The position numbers and the translations under genes were made by a program. Shown here piece after piece: positions 15,516-24,310 of a stretch of 64,000 bases of DNA; the stretch's first letter is position 1; every line of letters begins with the position of its first letter. Below the pieces are notes generated by a model. That model saw nothing but the letters and a program-made list of their open reading frames with translations. It searched no databases and had not been told where the DNA came from. Location: positions 1 through 64,000 of the forward strand of contig JAEZAM010000081.1 in assembly GCA_023430465.1 (NCBI GenBank), in the 5' to 3' direction. This DNA is from Bacteroidota bacterium. Its GTDB lineage: Bacteria; Bacteroidota; Bacteroidia; Chitinophagales; Chitinophagaceae.

Positions 15516-16067
15516 TTATTTATACAAGTCAAGTGATGCATATCCTTCGGCCGCGCGCATGGGCGCACGTTCTACATAAACATTGAGGTCATTCGGCGCC
15601 CAGGTGCCAAGGCCATCGACATACCTGTTGAACATACAAAACGCTGCTGCTATCAGCACCGTGTCATGTATCTCGCGGTCAGTTGCCCCTTCCGATCTCG
15701 CCGACCTTATATGATCCTCTGTTACATGCTTTCCTGATTGCTGGACAGCGGCCGCAATCTTCAATAAAGCTTTCATCCTGGCAGAGAGTGCTGCATTATC
15801 GATATCCGCCTTGATCGCAGCAATGGTGTCAATGCTGCACTCCATGTAATGACCGGCAAGCGCTCCATGCACATGCTGGCAGAAAAAGCAGTCATTCAGG
15901 TAGGATACATAAGTGCCGATGAGCTCCCGATCGCCACGACTGAGTGTATTGTCGTCATCGCGAAGAAGGATCTCAGCCAGCATGTTCAGCGGCTTCGCTG
16001 TTTCGGGGCGAAACGCCATTGGACCGCGTATGCCCGGGAGGTCGTTTCCAAGATCGATGTAAGCCAT
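15516..16067 (-). CDS. AhpD-like / carboxymuconolactone decarboxylase family protein (copy 3)
   Basis: This 183-residue protein has no signal peptide. The AhpD-type redox motif is intact: RELIGTYVSYLNDCFFCQHVHG contains the Glu, the Cys-x-x-Cys pair and the following His. The C-terminal helix EIHDTVLIAAAFCMFNRYVDGL matches the peroxidase-related subgroup. Such proteins reduce peroxides through a dithiol relay, or act as decarboxylases when the Cys are absent. Here the Cys are present, so peroxidase chemistry is more likely. It is one of three paralogues in this cluster. Confidence 0.85.
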   Translation of the reverse strand: MAYIDLGNDLPGIRGPMAFRPETAKPLNMLAEILLRDDDNTLSRGDRELIGTYVSYLNDCFFCQHVHGALAGHYMECSIDTIAAIKADIDNAALSARMKALLKIAAAVQQSGKHVTEDHIRSARSEGATDREIHDTVLIAAAFCMFNRYVDGLGTWAPNDLNVYVERAPMRAAEGYASLDLYK

Positions 16068-16172
16068 GTTTGAGGTTGAGGTTTAGGTTGAGGCTGAAGT
16101 CAAGGTTGAAGCCAGGCACTATGCGTGACCTCTGCCCTGCTTCCGCCTTAGCTTCAACCTTAGCCTTAGTGT
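16068..16172. repeat. Imperfect inverted GAGGTT hexamer repeat inside the operon
   Basis: GAGGTT/GAGGCT-type hexamers run from 16070 to about 16112, and complementary CTTCAA/CCTTAG units return at 16143-16170. Together they fill nearly the whole spacer between susD and the third AhpD-like gene. Confidence 0.6.
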
Positions 16173-16175
16173 CAG

Positions 16176-17480
16176 CTATTGCATTTCAGTCAGGGGGATG
16201 GGCATCGCACTCCACACATCATCCCCCGGCCGATCGATCGGCAGCGTTGCCAGGCGGTTGTAACGACGCATATCGATCCATCTGTGTCCTTCATAGAACA
16301 GGGAATACCGGCGATGGTAAAGAATTTCATTTATCAACGCTCCCTCATTCACTGCACCGCCGTATGGGGTCAGGTTGTGCTCATCACGGATCGCATTGAT
16401 AGCCACTATGGCATCAGGGAAGGCGTTGGACCTTGCTTTTGCCTCCGCGTAAATCAGGATGAGTTCTTCATTCCGGACGATAGGAATAGGCGCAGTGCTG
16501 GACCTGTAGACCCATACATCGCGATCACTGCTGAGGCCGGAAGTTGACGCCACATCTGTCCTGATGGTCGCTTTGCTGATGCGATCATCGCCAGGGGCGA
16601 TCTGCGTTGTATAAGACGGATGTGCGAGTCGCACTTCACCATTTGCATTCTGATCAAAAAATGCAGGATTGAGAATGTCTCCACTACCTGTGCTGAATAC
16701 ATGATAAACGCCTGTATTAAGATCACCGGCAAGGTTGAAGAATGATTCATTCAGGGCTGTCAGTGCACCGGGCCAGTCTTCCCTGTAAATTGCCACACGG
16801 GCTGCAAGTGCGCGGTTAAACCGGATCAGCCCTGCTGCATCATCGAAGCCTTCGAAACCGGTTGTCAGCTGAAAACCTATCTCCGCCGTACTGAGATCTG
16901 TGCGGCCTTCGTTCAGCAGATCCGCGATCGCCTCGATAGCCTGATCATACGGCACGATGGGCCCGAGGTTGCCCGCGTCTGCCACATCTATTCTTACTCC
17001 ATTTGTATAGGTGAGATTCAGGTTCAACAGGAGCTCATACGCCTTTATTGTTTTTGCAAAACCGATGAACCCGTTTTTCAATGCCGGTGAAATTTGCTGC
17101 GAATTGGTGGCCGCCTGAATCAGTACGTTGCAGTTTTTGACCACACGGTAACGGGAGGCCCATGGATTGGTAATGTAAAAGCCGGTATTGTTCAACTGCG
17201 TGTTTTCTGATCCCAACAGTTCGGTTACGAAGCGGGGGTCTGCACTCGAAAACCTGTACATTTCCCTGCCCAGTACGCCGACCACATCCAGGTAAGCACC
17301 TTCATTGATACGCATACCTGCCAGCGTGCCGGTAACCAACGCACTCAATTGTGATTGTGATGCATTGTTAAGGTATTCCTCAATCGTTGGGCTATTTAGG
17401 TTGCCATACTCTTTTTTACAGGAAGAAAATACGAACACCAGAAGCAAGGTAAGGCTGTATAGAAAATTATGTTTTTTCAT
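16176..17480 (-). CDS. SusD/RagB-like outer-membrane nutrient-binding lipoprotein (haloperoxidase cluster)
   Basis: This 434-residue protein has a lipoprotein signal with the lipidated Cys at residue 21 (LLLVFVFSSCKKEYG). The C-terminal SusD signature is visible in NEELILIYAEAKARSNAFPDAIVAINAIRDEHNL, followed by EILYHRRYSLFYEGHRWIDMRRYNRL. At 434 residues it is shorter than the starch-type SusD proteins further on (504 and 530). It should sit on the cell surface as the lid of the adjacent SusC channel, 17 bp upstream. The neighbouring genes are oxidative enzymes, not glycosidases, so the ligand may not be a sugar. Confidence 0.9.
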   Translation of the reverse strand: MKKHNFLYSLTLLLVFVFSSCKKEYGNLNSPTIEEYLNNASQSQLSALVTGTLAGMRINEGAYLDVVGVLGREMYRFSSADPRFVTELLGSENTQLNNTGFYITNPWASRYRVVKNCNVLIQAATNSQQISPALKNGFIGFAKTIKAYELLLNLNLTYTNGVRIDVADAGNLGPIVPYDQAIEAIADLLNEGRTDLSTAEIGFQLTTGFEGFDDAAGLIRFNRALAARVAIYREDWPGALTALNESFFNLAGDLNTGVYHVFSTGSGDILNPAFFDQNANGEVRLAHPSYTTQIAPGDDRISKATIRTDVASTSGLSSDRDVWVYRSSTAPIPIVRNEELILIYAEAKARSNAFPDAIVAINAIRDEHNLTPYGGAVNEGALINEILYHRRYSLFYEGHRWIDMRRYNRLATLPIDRPGDDVWSAMPIPLTEMQ

Positions 17481-17497
17481 TGTCCTAAGATTTTGCG

Positions 17498-20458
17498 TTA
17501 GAAATCTAATGTGATGTTGAACATCGCGCGTTTTGAAGCCGGGAAGGGATCAACGTCCACGCCGGATGAGAAACCGGTTCCAAAATTGGAGACCTCGGGA
17601 TCATATCCCTCGTATTTCGTGATAGTGATGAAGTTGTTGAACGAGACGCCCACCCTTGCACCCCTGATCACTTTCCACGGCAGTTGTGGCAGGGTATAGT
17701 ATAACCCTATTTCCCTGAAGCGCAGGTAGCCTGAATTCTGCACAAACCCGTCGGCACTTCCGCCGAGGTATTGCCCAATTCGCTGCGGGCCATTGGGAAC
17801 ACCATTTTTATCATCATCTTCATCATAGTCAGCACTGGTTCCACCAAAATCATTAAGCAGGCTCGTAAGGTTAACATTATCCCCCTTATATTTCCAATGC
17901 ACGAGGAAACGGAGTGCCAGCTTGTTCCGGAATACTAATTCATTGAATGTATTCATCTGGAAGGTCGGCTCGCCATTTCCCAAAGGAACTATCTCGCCCG
18001 CCGGTGCGATCGGCGCATTCAAACCAACAATCTGTGTTGCGGATTTTCCTTCTTCTATCCGAAACGTGCCGAGACTTGTACCAAATGAGCCTAACACAAC
18101 GGGTGGTATATCAAGACGGGTAACCTTTGATCTGTTTAACCAGAAATTTACCGACGTATTCCATTTGATGTTTTTCAATGCCAGGGGTTGCGCATTCATG
18201 CCCAACTCGATTCCCCTGTTCCGAAGATCACCGGCATTCACAAACCTGGTGGAGAAGCCAGATGACGGTGGCACGGTTGCCAGCAACAGGAAGTCAAATA
18301 TCTTTTTGCTGTAGGCGGTCAGCTCAAAGCTCAGTTTTCCATTCAATACACTGAAGTCGATCCCGGCCTCCAGTTCGGTTTGTCTTTCTGCTTTGATGCC
18401 TGGGTCGCCACCCTGAATATTCACCAGATAACCCTGCAGTCCGCCTGTGTTTGCAGCAACGAATGTGGTGAACTTACTGCCGAATGCGGGAAAGTTGCCC
18501 GATTGCCCATAGGCTGCCCGAACCTTGAAGTTGCTGAATATCCGATCACTCAATACATCGAGTCGTGTAAGATTGACAGAGAGACCTGCCTTGGGATACA
18601 ATGAAAATTTCTCAGGATCACCATTGTTCGTTGACCTGTCAAAACGAATACCACCGGTGATGTTGATGGCATCTTTAATCGTGGCTTCTTCCTGGATGAA
18701 CAAACCTTCATTCTGGAACTTGTTCCGAAACTGCTGCGCGGTCAGCTCACCGCCCTGGTCCATGTTCGACTGGCCGGACGCTACCTGTGTAGCCACATTC
18801 AGGAGATTATCAAAATCTCCCCTTTCCTGGGTATACCCGGCAGATGTTGTGAGCAGGAGTTTATCGGATGCATTGAAATTATTTACAAGCGACAGGATTG
18901 TGTTTGTGTTGAGGCTTTTCGTTACACCCTGGATCGACGTTCCGCGGTTGATCACCTGCGACTGGAGTTCACGGGGGAACAGGGCTGATGTCACCAGGTT
19001 GTAAAAGTCAATACCGCCCCGTCCTATGAACTTGGTGACCGACCTTTCGCTGCGCTGCAATGTAGCTTCCAGGCTGAGTCCTGTTGTGAACCTGTTCACT
19101 TTTTCATTGTTTCGCATGAGCGCTATTGTCTGCAATACATTGGACGCGCCGAAAGGATTGTTTGGGTAAACACCAAACTGGTCAGGATGCAGTTCTGCAA
19201 ATGATGGCGTAGATGAGAGGGAAATACTATATGTTACTCCATTGTTGTCATTCCCGGTAAGACCGCGATTTGCAGAGGAGTTCACATAGTTGGTGCTGAC
19301 ACCGATCTTGATATTTTCATTTACACGGTGGTCTACGTTCAGGCGAAGGCTGCTGTTACGATAGCCGGTTCCTTTCACAATTCCGTCTTCGGCTTTCTGT
19401 GCGGCGGAGAAATAAAAACTGGTGTTCTCATTACCGCCTGTCATGCTGAGAACACTGTTGCGGAGGAAGCCCATATTGTCATATACTTCCTTCTCATAGT
19501 CATAGATCCGGCCGGCAGCCTGGGCGTCGAGAAACTGTTGCCGTAGTGCTGCGCTGCGTACGGGATCGCTGGAAAGACCAGCCGCAGCATCCGCGGTGAA
19601 TGTCCTCACCCCAAGGAGTTTTCGAACCTGTACGATACCAACATCCTGCGAGAAACTGATCTTCGATTTGCCCTGCTTTCCTCGTTTGGTGGAAATGATG
19701 ATAACGCCGGCCGCGGCTCTTGAACCATAGATGGCAGCGGCAGAGGCGCCTTTCAATATTTCGATCGACTCGATATCCTCTGCCCTCAGGTCGGCGATCC
19801 TGCTGGATGGGTTATCCTGGTTGGACGCATTGCCACCCGCCGCCGCACCGGTCACAGCATTGAGTCCGCCCGATGTGGCGGTGTTGTCCATAAACACACC
19901 ATCAACCACGTAGAGTGGCTGGGTGTTACCAAACACAGAAGTGACCCCTCTCAATTTCACTGAAATGCCGCCACCTGGTGCACCGGTATTTGCGTTGATA
20001 TAAGCACCGGTGATCTTACCATTCAACGCAGCATCAAATGTTTGGGCAGGAGCTACCCCACTTAGCTGTTTGGCCGAGATCGTTCCTACTGCATTGGCAA
20101 GGTTACTGCGTTTTACATTGGTGGCAAGACCCGTTACAACGACCTCGTCGAGCCGCGCGAAATCCTCTTCAAGTCTGACAGAAAGATCCGTTGTGGTGGA
20201 GGTTACGGTGATTTTTTGGGACCTGAATCCGCTGGTCGATATTGTCAGCGACGTTCCATCCGCAACAGTGATGGAGAAGCGGCCATCGGCATCTGCAACT
20301 GTGCCGCGATTGGATCTGTCAACGGTAATGCTTGCGCCCTGTACGGGATTGCCGCTGCCATCCACGACCCGGCCCGAAAGGCTCCGGCCCTGCGCCATTG
20401 CCAGGCAGGGTACTATGATCGCAAGGGTCAGCAGCGCATGAAACAGTAATTTCTTCAT
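17498..20458 (-). CDS. SusC/RagA-like TonB-dependent transporter (haloperoxidase cluster)
   Basis: This 986-residue protein has a signal peptide ending AMAQ at about residue 22. A carboxypeptidase-regulatory-like domain follows (GRSLSGRVVDGSGNPVQGAS to about 110), then the TonB box region DEVVVTGLATN and the plug with the SusC signature YGSRAAAGVIIISTKRGKQGK. A 22-stranded barrel ends at the aromatic terminus FNITLDF. It is expected to import a ligand captured by the SusD partner encoded next. The gene follows two AhpD-like genes with a 49-bp gap and has no obvious separate promoter. Confidence 0.93.
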   Translation of the reverse strand: MKKLLFHALLTLAIIVPCLAMAQGRSLSGRVVDGSGNPVQGASITVDRSNRGTVADADGRFSITVADGTSLTISTSGFRSQKITVTSTTTDLSVRLEEDFARLDEVVVTGLATNVKRSNLANAVGTISAKQLSGVAPAQTFDAALNGKITGAYINANTGAPGGGISVKLRGVTSVFGNTQPLYVVDGVFMDNTATSGGLNAVTGAAAGGNASNQDNPSSRIADLRAEDIESIEILKGASAAAIYGSRAAAGVIIISTKRGKQGKSKISFSQDVGIVQVRKLLGVRTFTADAAAGLSSDPVRSAALRQQFLDAQAAGRIYDYEKEVYDNMGFLRNSVLSMTGGNENTSFYFSAAQKAEDGIVKGTGYRNSSLRLNVDHRVNENIKIGVSTNYVNSSANRGLTGNDNNGVTYSISLSSTPSFAELHPDQFGVYPNNPFGASNVLQTIALMRNNEKVNRFTTGLSLEATLQRSERSVTKFIGRGGIDFYNLVTSALFPRELQSQVINRGTSIQGVTKSLNTNTILSLVNNFNASDKLLLTTSAGYTQERGDFDNLLNVATQVASGQSNMDQGGELTAQQFRNKFQNEGLFIQEEATIKDAINITGGIRFDRSTNNGDPEKFSLYPKAGLSVNLTRLDVLSDRIFSNFKVRAAYGQSGNFPAFGSKFTTFVAANTGGLQGYLVNIQGGDPGIKAERQTELEAGIDFSVLNGKLSFELTAYSKKIFDFLLLATVPPSSGFSTRFVNAGDLRNRGIELGMNAQPLALKNIKWNTSVNFWLNRSKVTRLDIPPVVLGSFGTSLGTFRIEEGKSATQIVGLNAPIAPAGEIVPLGNGEPTFQMNTFNELVFRNKLALRFLVHWKYKGDNVNLTSLLNDFGGTSADYDEDDDKNGVPNGPQRIGQYLGGSADGFVQNSGYLRFREIGLYYTLPQLPWKVIRGARVGVSFNNFITITKYEGYDPEVSNFGTGFSSGVDVDPFPASKRAMFNITLDF

Positions 20459-20507
20459 AGCTGTTGTTTTCGGTTAATAGAATAAACTGTATTGGAAATG
20501 ATCTGAC

Positions 20508-21065
20508 TTATTTGTCCGGGAAATGATATCCGTTCACCATCCTAACTCCCATTTCTTCATACACAGAAAAATCATCGGGTGTGAAACTGTTTAATCCATC
20601 CACGTAACGATTGAACATGCAGAAGGTGGCAGCGATCAGCACGGTGTCATGTATCTCCGATTCGGTGGCGCCGTATCTCTTTGCAAAATCAATGTCAGCA
20701 GGTGAAACATTTTTCCCCGACACCTGTACCCTTTCGGCAATCCGGAGGAGGCTGGTAAGCTTTGGGGAAATGTGTGCTTCCGTATCGCCCTTCAGCACGG
20801 CATCCACCACCGCTGCTTTTCGACCGTAAAGCACTCTGGCTGCCGCAGCATGACTTTGAGTGCAAAAGCGGCATTGGTTCAATGATGACACATAGGCAGC
20901 CAACAGTTCGCGGTCAGCCTGGGGCAAGGTGCCTGGCCCCCGGAGTAAGACCTGTACAAGGTCGTATAATGGGCGACCGGTCTCGGGCCTGTAACTGACG
21001 AGGCTCCTGATGCCTGGAATGGTAGCATCAATATCGATATGCGGTTTGTTGGCTGTATCAGGCAT
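20508..21065 (-). CDS. AhpD-like / carboxymuconolactone decarboxylase family protein (copy 2)
   Basis: This 185-residue cytosolic protein contains the dithiol motif RELLAAYVSSLNQCRFCTQSH, with the Glu, both Cys and the His all present, and the C-terminal EIHDTVLIAATFCMFNRYVDGL. It is closely similar in layout to copies 1 and 3. The three differ more in their N-termini and in the last 20 residues than in the redox core. It lies 27 bp after copy 1 and 49 bp before susC, so co-transcription is likely. Confidence 0.85.
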   Translation of the reverse strand: MPDTANKPHIDIDATIPGIRSLVSYRPETGRPLYDLVQVLLRGPGTLPQADRELLAAYVSSLNQCRFCTQSHAAAARVLYGRKAAVVDAVLKGDTEAHISPKLTSLLRIAERVQVSGKNVSPADIDFAKRYGATESEIHDTVLIAATFCMFNRYVDGLNSFTPDDFSVYEEMGVRMVNGYHFPDK

Positions 21066-21092
21066 TGATGTTGACTTAAGATCACATCGGAG

Positions 21093-21671
21093 TTAATGTT
21101 CAGGCCACGGGCTGTTTTCCAATTGATCATATCCGCCGGGCAAGCGGTTGTACCCGATCGTTGTTATGCGTTTACCCAATTGCTGGTAAAACGCGGGATC
21201 ATCGGGTGTTACAGTTGCGAGTCCGTCCACGTACCGATTGTATAAACAGAAAAGTGCGGCAATAAGAACTGTGTCATGAATTTCCAGGTCAGTGGCACCT
21301 TCTTTTTTTGCCGCAGCGATGGCTTCCGCCGTAACTGCTTTACCGGACTCCCGGACAAGCGCAGCGATCCGAAGCAGGCATTTCATCTTTTCGCTGATAT
21401 CTGCGGAATTGATATCCGTCTTGACGCTGGTGGTGGTCTGTGATTCACCGCTGAGAAGGTCGGCGGCTGCAGTATGGGCATTTGTACAGAACCGGCATTC
21501 ATTCCCTGAGGAAACCACGGTTGCGATCAGTTCGCGTTCTGCTTCGGAGAGGGTGGATGGACCTCTGAGTAATATTTGTGTTAGCTCGCGAATGGGTGCG
21601 GCTGTTTCCTTTCGATATTCGAGCAGGCCGGTGATACCCGGCAGATGATCCTCCAGGGGAATATATGGCAT
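21093..21671 (-). CDS. AhpD-like / carboxymuconolactone decarboxylase family protein (copy 1)
   Basis: This 192-residue protein carries the dithiol motif RELIATVVSSGNECRFCTNAH and the C-terminal EIHDTVLIAALFCLYNRYVDGL. It opens the SusCD block just downstream of a terminator that ends the haloperoxidase block. The opening PYIPLEDHLPGITGLLEYRKET parallels copies 2 and 3, pointing to tandem duplication within this cluster. The reaction is probably peroxide reduction, with an electron donor that is not encoded nearby. Confidence 0.85.
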   Translation of the reverse strand: MPYIPLEDHLPGITGLLEYRKETAAPIRELTQILLRGPSTLSEAERELIATVVSSGNECRFCTNAHTAAADLLSGESQTTTSVKTDINSADISEKMKCLLRIAALVRESGKAVTAEAIAAAKKEGATDLEIHDTVLIAALFCLYNRYVDGLATVTPDDPAFYQQLGKRITTIGYNRLPGGYDQLENSPWPEH

Positions 21672-21719
21672 ATCGTTAATGTTCCGTCTCGGTCAATCGT
21701 TGCCCATACATCAGGAGAG

Positions 21720-21751
21720 AAAAAAGGGCGTCAGTAAAGAATTACAACGCC
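21720..21751 (-). terminator. Intrinsic terminator between the haloperoxidase and SusCD blocks
   Basis: On the minus strand GGCGT-T-GTAA, a TTCT loop and TTAC-TG-ACGCC form an interrupted 9-bp stem followed by CTTTTTT. It lies 35 bp after the stop codon of the first haloperoxidase gene and 49 bp before copy 1 of the AhpD-like genes. Confidence 0.65.
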
Positions 21752-21785
21752 GTGAATGCATATGTATGAAGCTAAAAAATTAAAT

Positions 21786-23333
21786 CTATTCAGCACCATC
21801 GGTCAACGCGCGCTGTACTGCGTAATCGCCGATGTTATGTCCCACCTCTAATCCTACTTCACAGTCTGCTCGATAGTGAATACCTCCGTACATTCTTGAC
21901 ATAGATGCTTCCTGCGCCATGGCATGATAGGCAGTGGCACGGTCAGGAACAAGGTGAGCAAGTATCTGTGCCGCCGCGCCGCTAAAAGTGGAGTGGCCAG
22001 AGATATACGCAGGGAAATTTGGAACGCCGGTCAGTGTTTTGATTCGCGGATCCATTTGTGATGGCCTTGGGTTGAAGTAATGGAACTTTGTATCCCAGCA
22101 GACGATAGAGGCATCCATCAGTGCCATATTCAGGAGAGCCATATTCCTTGCCCAACGAACCTCGCTATAATTTTTTGTGATAAAATCTTCTGCAGCGATG
22201 GCATCCCAGTGGCCCGGAGGCGTTGAGGTGCCTACTCCATCTGCCCAGAAGTGTACGATACGAATACGCTCACGTGTGGGGTTGTTCACGTATTCATATA
22301 TCTCCTGTGTTTCCTTTTGCATTTGCTCGCTGTGAACAGATGGTGGAGGACCGGGACGCAGTGAAACGGCGGTCAGTGAATCAAAAAGAAATGCTTTTAC
22401 CTTTCCAAAGATCGGCAGCATGGGCGGCCGCTTTGGAAATTCCAGGCTATACCAGGGAGTTTCACCTCTTGAGATACAATCTGTTTCGAACTGTGCCCAG
22501 GCTGCGGGGTTACCACCGGCTGCACCAGCACGGTCACCACGAGCACGTGTCACGAATTTCTGTGCAACTGCTCTGCCGAGTGCAAGACCTGCTTCGAGAT
22601 CACTACGCACATTCGCACCGGAGATGATGCGTGCGTGTTGATGCTCTTCCAGTTTTTGCTGGATATAGTCCTGGTCACCCGGAAATAAAAGCTTCAGCAT
22701 CTCCACGGCTGTACCGGCTACGACTGCGTCCTCGGAAGGATATGAAGGGAGGTCGCTTCTCGGTACCAGTACCTGCAGGCTTGAATCTTTCTTATAGGGG
22801 GCAGCGCGGTTGTATAATTTTTTAAAATGCCAGGCAGCTACCAGGGCATCGTACTGTGCAGCACTCACGTATCCATAGGCCCGCGCAGCGTAAGGCGGGT
22901 TGGCAAACGGGAACTGTGGATAAGCCAGTGGGTTGTTTGCATTTGGTGCGGGGTAAGTGCCATCCGGGTTTTGATAGGGCGGCAGATTATGTTTGGCAAC
23001 GAGTTCGCGCAATATTTCATTCCATCGCAATACAGCACCGGCGCTCCAATATTTTACAATAGCTTTTTCATGACCAGTGAGATCAGCCTGCCAGGTCTTG
23101 ATCTCATTCACCTGGGCAGTGTACTCAGGGGTATTCACACCAACAGGCGCAGGGACAGCGAATTCATCAGGCGATGAGAGCAATACAGGCTTCCAGTTGC
23201 CCGCATCTATATCAAGGCTGGCCGGATTAAGGGCAGGTATATCATCCGTACGTCCTTCCACGCCTTTATTGCAGGATGTTACCAACAATGCGCATGTAGC
23301 GGTAACAGTCAGGAGGTATAATAGTTTCTTCAT
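21786..23333 (-). CDS. Vanadium-dependent haloperoxidase-like lipoprotein (PAP2 fold), copy A
   Basis: This 515-residue protein has a lipoprotein signal (LLVTSCNKG, Cys at 21). The vanadate/phosphate-binding residues of vanadium haloperoxidases are all present: K416 (WDTKFHYF), R423 (NPRPSQ), the SGH triad at 445-447 (FPAYISGHSTFSGAAA), and R480 and H486 (MSRMYGGIHYRAD). The length is typical of bacterial vanadium-dependent haloperoxidases and larger than PAP2 phosphatases. Family enzymes oxidise halide with hydrogen peroxide. Some homologues are phosphatases, and sequence alone cannot separate these. It starts 1 bp after the stop codon of the beta-barrel gene. Confidence 0.88.
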   Translation of the reverse strand: MKKLLYLLTVTATCALLVTSCNKGVEGRTDDIPALNPASLDIDAGNWKPVLLSSPDEFAVPAPVGVNTPEYTAQVNEIKTWQADLTGHEKAIVKYWSAGAVLRWNEILRELVAKHNLPPYQNPDGTYPAPNANNPLAYPQFPFANPPYAARAYGYVSAAQYDALVAAWHFKKLYNRAAPYKKDSSLQVLVPRSDLPSYPSEDAVVAGTAVEMLKLLFPGDQDYIQQKLEEHQHARIISGANVRSDLEAGLALGRAVAQKFVTRARGDRAGAAGGNPAAWAQFETDCISRGETPWYSLEFPKRPPMLPIFGKVKAFLFDSLTAVSLRPGPPPSVHSEQMQKETQEIYEYVNNPTRERIRIVHFWADGVGTSTPPGHWDAIAAEDFITKNYSEVRWARNMALLNMALMDASIVCWDTKFHYFNPRPSQMDPRIKTLTGVPNFPAYISGHSTFSGAAAQILAHLVPDRATAYHAMAQEASMSRMYGGIHYRADCEVGLEVGHNIGDYAVQRALTDGAE

Positions 23334-23334
23334 A

Positions 23335-24288
23335 TTAGTTGGTTGCTGGGTTAGTCACTTTGGTTTTGCGGCTGAAATCGAAGACATAGAACAGGGAACC
23401 ATAGAGCGTTGTCGATTGCCCCACATTCCTTCCAGCGATGGTATAGCTGCCGCCGCCGACAAGGGAAAGCTGCTCAACGTTCGGTATCACATATTTGATA
23501 TTGACACCAGCAGTTGTCGCATTCATGCGGTTGCTGGGGAAAGGCATGTTATTGCGCGTGATATCAAATCCACCAAAGGTTGTCCAGTTGTTCAGCACAG
23601 CCTCGGCGATGATACGATGGGTGCGATAACCTGTCCGGAAATTGAAATTGCCCGCGTCAGGCATTTCAACCTCGTTAGTGTTGTGCATCGTGGTGGTATA
23701 ATAGGAGGTACGGTCGATCTTGATATTATCTCTGGCTACATAAGTTGCAGAACCTGTAGCAAACCATTTCGACAATTGGTAATCCAGCATCAACCTTGCG
23801 GATGCTGTTTTGCTGCGGAGGCCCGGCGACAGCGGCAGGAAATCTGCAGGGTAATCAGATAGTGGCGCGGATACACCGCCTATTGCAAACATGGTGAGCC
23901 GGCCAAAACCAAGCTTTTTATTCATGAACCTCCATTTGGCAAAAAGGCTGAGGTCCTGGAAGGCATCAAGCCCTGCCAGGGTGCCTGCTGATGCTTTCGT
24001 TTGTACGTAGGGAACATTGAATAATAAATTGATATTACGGGTGAGGCCATAAGCACCCATGACGCTGTACGTTTTTGTGGTGACTGTTCCGAGATTGAGA
24101 TTTTCTCTTTTCATCGTGCCTTCCCAGTATTCTTTCCAACTGCTGTGCATGAACATCGGGCCAACGCAAAATGCATTCTTCTCCATCATCAGTCCGTCCA
24201 TGTCAGTCTGTGCGGACACCGGGTTTACTGCAAGGCTCATAGCCCCTGCAAGAAACCCGCTGATGGTGATAATTAACTTTGATCGCAT
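23335..24288 (-). CDS. Outer-membrane beta-barrel protein (MetA/phenol-degradation-like)
   Basis: From the ATG at 24288 the protein has 317 residues. It starts with a signal peptide (MRSKLIITISGFLAGAMSLA to VSAQ) followed by alternating short amphipathic strands (LTRNINLLFNVPYVQT, DLSLFAKWRF, GRLTMFAIGGVSAPLSDY, ARLMLDYQLS, FATGSATYVAR) and a terminal strand ending YVFDF. The pattern resembles outer-membrane proteins of the MetA pathway of phenol degradation, or general transporter-like barrels. It is sandwiched between two haloperoxidase-like genes with spacings of 1 and 22 bp, so it is surely part of their operon. A longer upstream start overlaps the preceding gene and lacks a signal peptide. 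Confidence 0.72.
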   Translation of the reverse strand: MRSKLIITISGFLAGAMSLAVNPVSAQTDMDGLMMEKNAFCVGPMFMHSSWKEYWEGTMKRENLNLGTVTTKTYSVMGAYGLTRNINLLFNVPYVQTKASAGTLAGLDAFQDLSLFAKWRFMNKKLGFGRLTMFAIGGVSAPLSDYPADFLPLSPGLRSKTASARLMLDYQLSKWFATGSATYVARDNIKIDRTSYYTTTMHNTNEVEMPDAGNFNFRTGYRTHRIIAEAVLNNWTTFGGFDITRNNMPFPSNRMNATTAGVNIKYVIPNVEQLSLVGGGSYTIAGRNVGQSTTLYGSLFYVFDFSRKTKVTNPATN

Positions 24289-24310
24289 GTTAGTTTTATT
24301 CTTGTTTTGG

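Noticed and set aside
20459..20507. NUDIX-type operator before the first susC
   Set aside because: No AATACACA half-site or palindrome is present in this 49-bp gap.
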